Below, piece after piece: positions 63,667-64,000 of a stretch of 64,000 nucleotides of DNA. Position 1 is the stretch's first letter; every line of letters begins with the position of its first letter. This stretch comes from Aurelia coerulea (taxonomy: Eukaryota; Cnidaria; Scyphozoa; Semaeostomeae; Ulmaridae), in the NCBI GenBank assembly GCA_039566865.1, contig CM076957.1, positions 5,093,896 to 5,157,895 of the forward strand, given 5' to 3'. Position numbers and translations under genes: made by a program. The notes under the pieces were generated by a model. It was not told the DNA's origin and searched no databases. It worked only from the letters and a program-made list of their open reading frames with translations.

Positions 63667-63675
63667 GACTTTTTG

Positions 63676-64000
63676 ACTTGATGTTCCATTACATTTGAAT
63701 GAAGTCTTGCGCAAAACTTTCCAAGCTCCATAAACGTCAACCGTTCTTCATCTCTCAATCCAACATCTAGTCATTGCTTTGCTTTCTTTAATAAAATGCA
63801 TGAAAAACCTGCTCACACGCTTGCTAAACGTCTGTTTGGCACGCTGATCAACAGCGCTGTTTGATGAATTGCAAATAGTATCTTTTAATCATCCATGAAG
63901 AATGTGCTTTGATGCTTTGCTAAAGCTGATTCTCTGAATTCTTAAATCTTCATCAGTGTGTGTGTGTGGTTATCCTCTCATGAGTACCGTTTGAGTTTTT
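63676..64000. other. No gene recognised
   Basis: Unique-looking AT-rich DNA with a short (GT)n run near 63957-63968. Confidence 0.5.

Overview
This is an AT-rich, intron-bearing, repeat-laden stretch of an animal genome. Protein-coding exons cover about 5% of it. The intronless class A receptor of cnidarian style, the MS4A-like (CD20-like) four-helix genes and the dense poly-G/inverted-repeat elements suggest an anthozoan cnidarian, probably a stony coral. That identification is inference; no marker gene in the window proves it.

Genes. (1) A complete five-exon MS4A-like gene runs on the + strand from 30565 to 52708 and encodes 297 aa. Every splice junction is GT-AG and phase 0. (2) A second MS4A-like gene lies on the + strand from 17077 (exons 17077-17328, 18083-18142 and 20544-20792, with a possible last exon at 26181-26234). 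(3) On the - strand are an intact orphan first exon of the same family (4098-4337) and a decayed first exon (5540-5785). (4) An intronless class A GPCR of 442 aa lies at 61384-62712 (-). No other host gene is convincing.

Layout. 500-3607 is a degenerate tandem triplication, one unit of which carries a 738-bp TIR element with an open reading frame. 4060-17330 is a segmental duplication around MS4A-like first exons; the second copy is split by nested insertions, the largest 7.6 kb (8377-16006) and itself holding a LINE. 17-26 kb is the second MS4A-like gene with elements in its introns, a LINE (23405-24900) and a poly-G element. 26-30 kb is intergenic DNA with hairpins. 30.5-53 kb is the complete MS4A-like gene, whose introns are full of elements. 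53-61 kb is repeats only. 61.4-62.7 kb is the GPCR, preceded by degenerate tandem copies of its own start region.

The most striking material is the mobile DNA. More than a dozen short elements with terminal inverted repeats can be delimited exactly by target-site duplications (TSDs), often 9 bp, sometimes 8, 6, TTAA, TTA or TA. Several insertions are confirmed by a paralogous empty site inside this same window. At least ten of these elements, from families with different termini and TSDs, share one design: the interior is filled with many degenerate copies of a short word private to that family.

The MS4A-like proteins should be four-pass membrane proteins with cytosolic tails, and the GPCR a plasma-membrane sensor. 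Nothing in the sequence links the two functionally.
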